Origin: Halopelagius fulvigenes
GTDB lineage: Archaea; Halobacteriota; Halobacteria; Halobacteriales; Haloferacaceae
Direction: 5' to 3'
Assembly: GCF_042662625.1 (NCBI RefSeq)
Contig: NZ_JBHSXH010000015.1
Span: forward strand, 124,001 to 188,000
DNA: 64,000 nucleotides
The position numbers were made by a program, and so were the translations under genes. Shown here piece by piece: positions 61,265 through 64,000 of this stretch (positions within the stretch are counted from its first letter, which is position 1; the number at the start of each line of letters is the position of its first letter). The notes under the pieces were generated by a model that saw nothing but the letters and a program-made list of their open reading frames with translations, was not told where the DNA came from and did not search any database.

Positions 61265-61876
61265 ATGGCCCCCCTGTTGCGTACCGCATCGGACACCGAG
61301 GTAGACGCCGGTCCCCGCGTCATCGGATTAGACGACGACGACGCTGACGAGATACTGTCGGTGCTCTCCTCCGCGACGGCGCGTCGCCTCCTCGCGACGC
61401 TTCACGAAGACCCGGCGAACGCCGCCGCCCTCGCGGAGGCGGTGGACACCTCCCTCCAGAACGTCCAGTACCACCTCGGCCGATTGGAGGACGCCGGTGC
61501 GGTCGAAGTCGTGGACACCGTCTACTCCGAGAAGGGCAGGGAGATGAAGGTGTACGCCCCCTCGGACAAACCCCTCGTCGTCGTCGCCGCCGACTCCGAG
61601 GAGACGACCGGACTCGTCGCGTCGCTTCGCCGCCTGCTTGCGGGTATCGGACTCGTCGGACTGGCGAGTCTCCTCGTCCAGTGGGTCGCCACCCGCGGGA
61701 CGGCGGCGGGCGGCACCATCGCCACCTCGGCGGGCGGCGACGGCGCGGCCGCAGAAGCGACGCGGGTCGGGTCCGCGGCCGCCGCATCCGGTCTGCCGCC
61801 GGGACTGCTCTTCTTCCTCGGCGGCCTGACGGTCCTGCTCGTATTGTACGGAATCTGGTACGTCAGAACCGAGTAA
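61265..61876 (+). CDS. Membrane-tethered ArsR-type HTH regulator
   Basis: A 203-residue protein. The N-terminal half is a winged helix of ArsR type: ADEILSVLSSATARRLLATL, then AALAEAVDTSLQNVQYHLGR and LEDAGAVEVVDTVYSEKGRE. The second half has two hydrophobic segments, LLAGIGLVGLASLLVQWVAT and LLFFLGGLTVLLVLYGIWYV, joined by an Ala/Gly-rich linker. A DNA-binding domain on the cytoplasmic face anchored to the membrane is implied, perhaps for sensing membrane or ion stress. The TTTGTA-like box lies about 28 nt upstream. Regulated genes not known. Confidence 0.75.
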   Translation: MAPLLRTASDTEVDAGPRVIGLDDDDADEILSVLSSATARRLLATLHEDPANAAALAEAVDTSLQNVQYHLGRLEDAGAVEVVDTVYSEKGREMKVYAPSDKPLVVVAADSEETTGLVASLRRLLAGIGLVGLASLLVQWVATRGTAAGGTIATSAGGDGAAAEATRVGSAAAASGLPPGLLFFLGGLTVLLVLYGIWYVRTE

Positions 61877-61947
61877 CCGCGGCGTATTCGCTCCTAACCC
61901 CTCGCTGCTGGGGTAGGTATTCATACCCGGACGACCAACGTTGAACC

Positions 61948-62412
61948 ATGAATCACCGGGCCGAGGTGAAAGGTATCGGCGTCGGAATGGACTCCGAGGG
62001 CGGAAACGTCCCGGCGGTCATCTTGCGGGCGCGAGACGAGTACCTCCCCATCATCATCACCACCGACCAGGCGCAGGCCATCCAACTGTCGCTGTCGGGC
62101 GAACCGTTCGAGCGACCGTTGACGCACGACTTGCTCGTGGAGATGATAACGGAGTTCGGCGGCGCGATAGACACCATCAGAATCGACGACCTCTCCGACG
62201 GGACGTTCTACGCGAAGATAGACGCCGAACGCTACGAGGACGGCGAACCGCGGAAGTTCGTGTTCGACGCCCGACCCAGCGACGCGGTGGCCCTCGCGGT
62301 CAGGGTGGACTGCCCCATCCTCGTCTCCGACGAGGTGATGGACGACGCGGGGCAACCGCCGGAGCGATTCGACCTCGGCGAGTCGCCCGGTGACGACGAC
62401 TTCGAGTTCTGA
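61948..62412 (+). CDS. Bifunctional nuclease-domain protein (DUF151)
   Basis: A 154-residue protein of the BFN/DUF151 family: LRARDEYLPIIITTDQAQAI, then RPLTHDLLVEMITEFGGAID, FYAKIDAERYEDGEPRKFVF and DARPSDAVALAVRVDCPILV, which carry the conserved ARPSDAVALA motif. Plant and bacterial members have been reported to act as nucleases; the archaeal role is not known. No partner is obvious. The tail is short and acidic (SPGDDDFEF). A TATTCATACC-like element lies about 25 nt upstream. Confidence 0.85.
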   Translation: MNHRAEVKGIGVGMDSEGGNVPAVILRARDEYLPIIITTDQAQAIQLSLSGEPFERPLTHDLLVEMITEFGGAIDTIRIDDLSDGTFYAKIDAERYEDGEPRKFVFDARPSDAVALAVRVDCPILVSDEVMDDAGQPPERFDLGESPGDDDFEF

Positions 62413-62418
62413 ACGACG

Positions 62419-62880
62419 TCAGTTACTCTCCGCGGCCTGTTTCCCCTTCTCGCCGGCGAGCGCTTCGTCCCGGAGGCGTTCGCCCTGCTCGGAACTCACC
62501 GTGAGTTCCGGGACGGGCGTCGGTTCCCGCGCGTCGTCGATGGCGACGTAGACGAAGTACGACTCCGTGGTCGGTTCGCGTTCGCCGGTCTGCGGGTCCT
62601 CGCGGAACGCCTTCAGTCGCACCTTGACGCTCGTCCGCCCGGCGTCGTAGACGTACGACTGGATGAACACCGTGTCGCCGCGGGGGATCGGCCGGACGAA
62701 ATCGACCTGATTCATCCGGGCGGTGACGCACGTCTCGCCCGCGAACCGCATCGCCGAGAGTGCGCCGACGATGTCCATCCACTTCATCACGTTGCCCCCG
62801 TGGGCCATGTCGTAGTTGTTCGTGTGGTTCGGTTGGACCAACTGGCGGTTCTCGATGTAGGTGTCCATCAGGTCCGTCAT
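62419..62880 (-). CDS. Hotdog-fold acyl-CoA thioesterase
   Basis: A 153-residue protein of the YciA/BACH type: MDTYIENRQLVQPNHTNNYD, then MAHGGNVMKWMDIVGALSAM (the hotdog helix with catalytic Asp), RMNQVDFVRPIPRGDTVFIQ and SVKVRLKAFREDPQTGERE. Such enzymes hydrolyse acyl-CoA thioesters. The ATG complementary to 62878-62880 gives the compact domain. Convergent with the BFN gene, separated by 6 nt. Confidence 0.88.
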   Translation of the reverse strand: MTDLMDTYIENRQLVQPNHTNNYDMAHGGNVMKWMDIVGALSAMRFAGETCVTARMNQVDFVRPIPRGDTVFIQSYVYDAGRTSVKVRLKAFREDPQTGEREPTTESYFVYVAIDDAREPTPVPELTVSSEQGERLRDEALAGEKGKQAAESN

Positions 62881-63004
62881 GTGGAACCGGGTTCTCGCGC
62901 CGGAGGGATGAGCGTACCGCCTGTCACGGCGTCGAGGGGTCGTCGCCCGCGGCCCGCCGTCGGCGGACGGACGACGGCGAGTGCGCCGGGGAAGTGCGCC
63001 GGTG

Positions 63005-63010
63005 CTTATA
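63005..63010 (+). promoter_or_regulatory. TATA-like box of the unknown gene at 63035
   Basis: CTTATA ends 24 nt before the ATG. Confidence 0.5.
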
Positions 63011-63034
63011 CCTCGCGACGACCAACACCCGCCC

Positions 63035-63493
63035 ATGACGCTCGACGTGGAGACGCCCTCGCCACCGACGCTGAAGTCCGCGGTGGACCCCAACGAGTAC
63101 GACGACACGACCGTCTCGGCCGACGACGACTACAGGCGGGACCAACTCTCGACCCTCCTCCGGGAGGGCGCGTGGGAGGACGCCTTCGAGGAGTGGGCCG
63201 CCGACGCGTCGATGACCGAGGACGAGTGGAACATCGTCACAGACCTCGATCTGGTCTCGCGGTTCGACTTCTTCTGGGACGACTTCGCGGACCGGGTGGG
63301 CTACCACGCGCCGGGCATCCCCGAGGACTGGAAGGAACGGGAGGTCCACCCCGAACTCTCCTCGTGGAAGGAGGTGTCGAGCATCAACGCCGGACTCACC
63401 GAGTTCGGGCAACTCGTCTGCGAGGTGCTGAAAGAGGAGTACATCACGTGGGAGTCGGAGTACGAAGCGCCGGACGACCTGCCCGACTTCTGA
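63035..63493 (+). CDS. Acidic soluble protein of unknown function (152 aa)
   Basis: A 152-residue protein rich in Asp, Glu, Trp and Tyr (ADDDYRRDQLSTLLREGAWE, DEWNIVTDLDLVSRFDFFWD, GIPEDWKEREVHPELSSWKE). No signal peptide, membrane segment, cysteine cluster or nucleotide motif is seen, and it reads as a helical globular domain. I do not recognise the family. It is divergent from the thioesterase and convergent with the glutaredoxin-like gene. Confidence 0.65.
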   Translation: MTLDVETPSPPTLKSAVDPNEYDDTTVSADDDYRRDQLSTLLREGAWEDAFEEWAADASMTEDEWNIVTDLDLVSRFDFFWDDFADRVGYHAPGIPEDWKEREVHPELSSWKEVSSINAGLTEFGQLVCEVLKEEYITWESEYEAPDDLPDF

Positions 63494-63538
63494 CCGTCGG
63501 CGTCCGACGGCCCGACTGCCGCGCCCGTCCGCCGACGC

Positions 63539-63802
63539 TCACTCGTAGTGGAGTTCGAGGTAGCCGACGATTTCGTCCGCCTCGTACACCGCCTCCTCGC
63601 GTTCCCTGTCGAGGAGGAACGGAATCTGGTCCTCGCCGCCGATGGCGGTCAGTTCGCCGTGCGTCTGTTCGTTCTTCACGTCGCCGCCCTCGTGACCCGG
63701 CAGTCGGGGGTTGTGAATCACGTAGGAGACGCCCAAGTCGGTGAGTTTGCTCCGAACGTCCTCGCTGTACGGACAGCCCTCCGCCTGATACAGTTCGAGC
63801 AT
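63539..63802 (-). CDS. Glutaredoxin-like thiol protein
   Basis: An 87-residue thioredoxin-fold protein. The active site is CPYS near residue 10 (LYQAEGCPYSEDVRSKLTDL), the monothiol form of the CPYC motif, and the cis-Pro is in DQIPFLLDREREEAVYEADE, followed by IVGYLELHYE. It resembles the N-terminal domain of glutathione S-transferases or glutaredoxins. Haloarchaea mainly use gamma-glutamylcysteine, so the thiol partner may be that. Convergent with the gene at 63035. Confidence 0.82.
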   Translation of the reverse strand: MLELYQAEGCPYSEDVRSKLTDLGVSYVIHNPRLPGHEGGDVKNEQTHGELTAIGGEDQIPFLLDREREEAVYEADEIVGYLELHYE

Positions 63803-63954
63803 TACGCCCCGTCGTTGGCCCTCGCGTCACTCAAGTGTCGTCGCCGGAGTCGAGAACGACCGGCGCGGTGGACAGTCCGCTCCGGGCGTCTACCCTACAC
63901 GGGAGAATTACCATTCTATACGGACTTAAGACTCTGCGGGCGACAGTACCGACG

Positions 63955-64000
63955 ATGCGCCGCAGAGCCCTCCTCTCCGCAACCGCCGTCGCCGGAACTG
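63955..64000 (+). CDS. N-terminal fragment of an exported protein
   Basis: Only the first codons are inside the window: MRRRALLSATAVAGT, a twin-arginine-like signal peptide start. A CTATACGG element near 63915-63922 lies about 32 nt upstream of the ATG. The mature protein is beyond the edge and no function can be assigned. Confidence 0.5.
   Translation, partial: MRRRALLSATAVAGT

Overview
The window is a high-GC stretch of a haloarchaeal chromosome. Evidence for this: very acidic proteins; archaeal informational genes (topoisomerase VI, ATP-dependent DNA ligase, proteasome beta subunit, XPB-type helicase with a Bax1-type nuclease, PAC2 and UPF0212 proteins) beside the gyrase and DnaK/DnaJ/GrpE systems typical of Halobacteria; and A/T-rich TATA-like boxes about 25 nt upstream of start codons, implying many leaderless transcripts. 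The gene repertoire fits Haloferacales (Haloferax/Halogeometricum-like), but genus is a guess. No rRNA, tRNA, insertion sequence, prophage or CRISPR array was seen.

Layout. 1-3.1 kb: start of a PLP aminotransferase, then a three-gene nitrate/sulfonate/taurine-type ABC importer. 3.2-8.2 kb: XPB-type helicase and Bax1-type nuclease on the plus strand, separated by three minus-strand genes. 8.2-13.2 kb: a copper-handling cluster with a DUF4396 membrane gene broken by two in-frame stops, a CopB-type P-ATPase with a His-rich N terminus, a His-rich two-domain protein, a 15-cysteine Csp-like protein and a small Cys/His protein. 13.3-17.0 kb: beta-propeller lipoprotein, RNA m5C methyltransferase with its overlapping partner, and PAC2. 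17.1-22.2 kb: grpE, an alpha/beta hydrolase, dnaK and dnaJ; the dnaK-dnaJ gap carries several inverted repeats. 22.3-24.3 kb: cupin, CobW metallochaperone and two micro-proteins.

24.3-36.8 kb: mostly metabolism. It holds an alcohol/formaldehyde dehydrogenase, an AMP-forming acetyl-CoA synthetase convergent with a motif-less ANL-like protein, a GNAT enzyme, cytidine deaminase plus uridine phosphorylase, an NDH-2-like flavoprotein, an HTH regulator divergent from a sugar epimerase, a DUF389 membrane protein and arginase. 37.0-45.3 kb: both type II topoisomerases, gyrB-gyrA on minus and top6B-top6A on plus, diverging from a 225-bp region. 45.3-50.0 kb: two hydrolases, a CDGSH protein, an MBL-fold enzyme and DNA ligase.

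50.1-64.0 kb: glutamate-cysteine-ligase-like protein, proteasome beta, UPF0212 with an HTH-CBS regulator, cytochrome P450, purM, a site-2 protease followed by a membrane TraB protein, glycerate 2-kinase, a membrane-tethered ArsR-type regulator, a bifunctional-nuclease-domain protein, a thioesterase and a glutaredoxin-like protein. The window ends inside the signal peptide of a further gene.

No clearly new multi-gene defence or mobile system is visible. The most unusual signals are the nonsense-interrupted DUF4396 gene in the copper cluster, one TATA-like element centred between two divergent starts (traB/glycerate kinase), a TraB domain split by a membrane block next to a site-2 protease, the structured dnaK 3' region, a roughly 30-bp-phased GTGAA repeat upstream of purM, and small zinc-finger-like proteins beside CobW.
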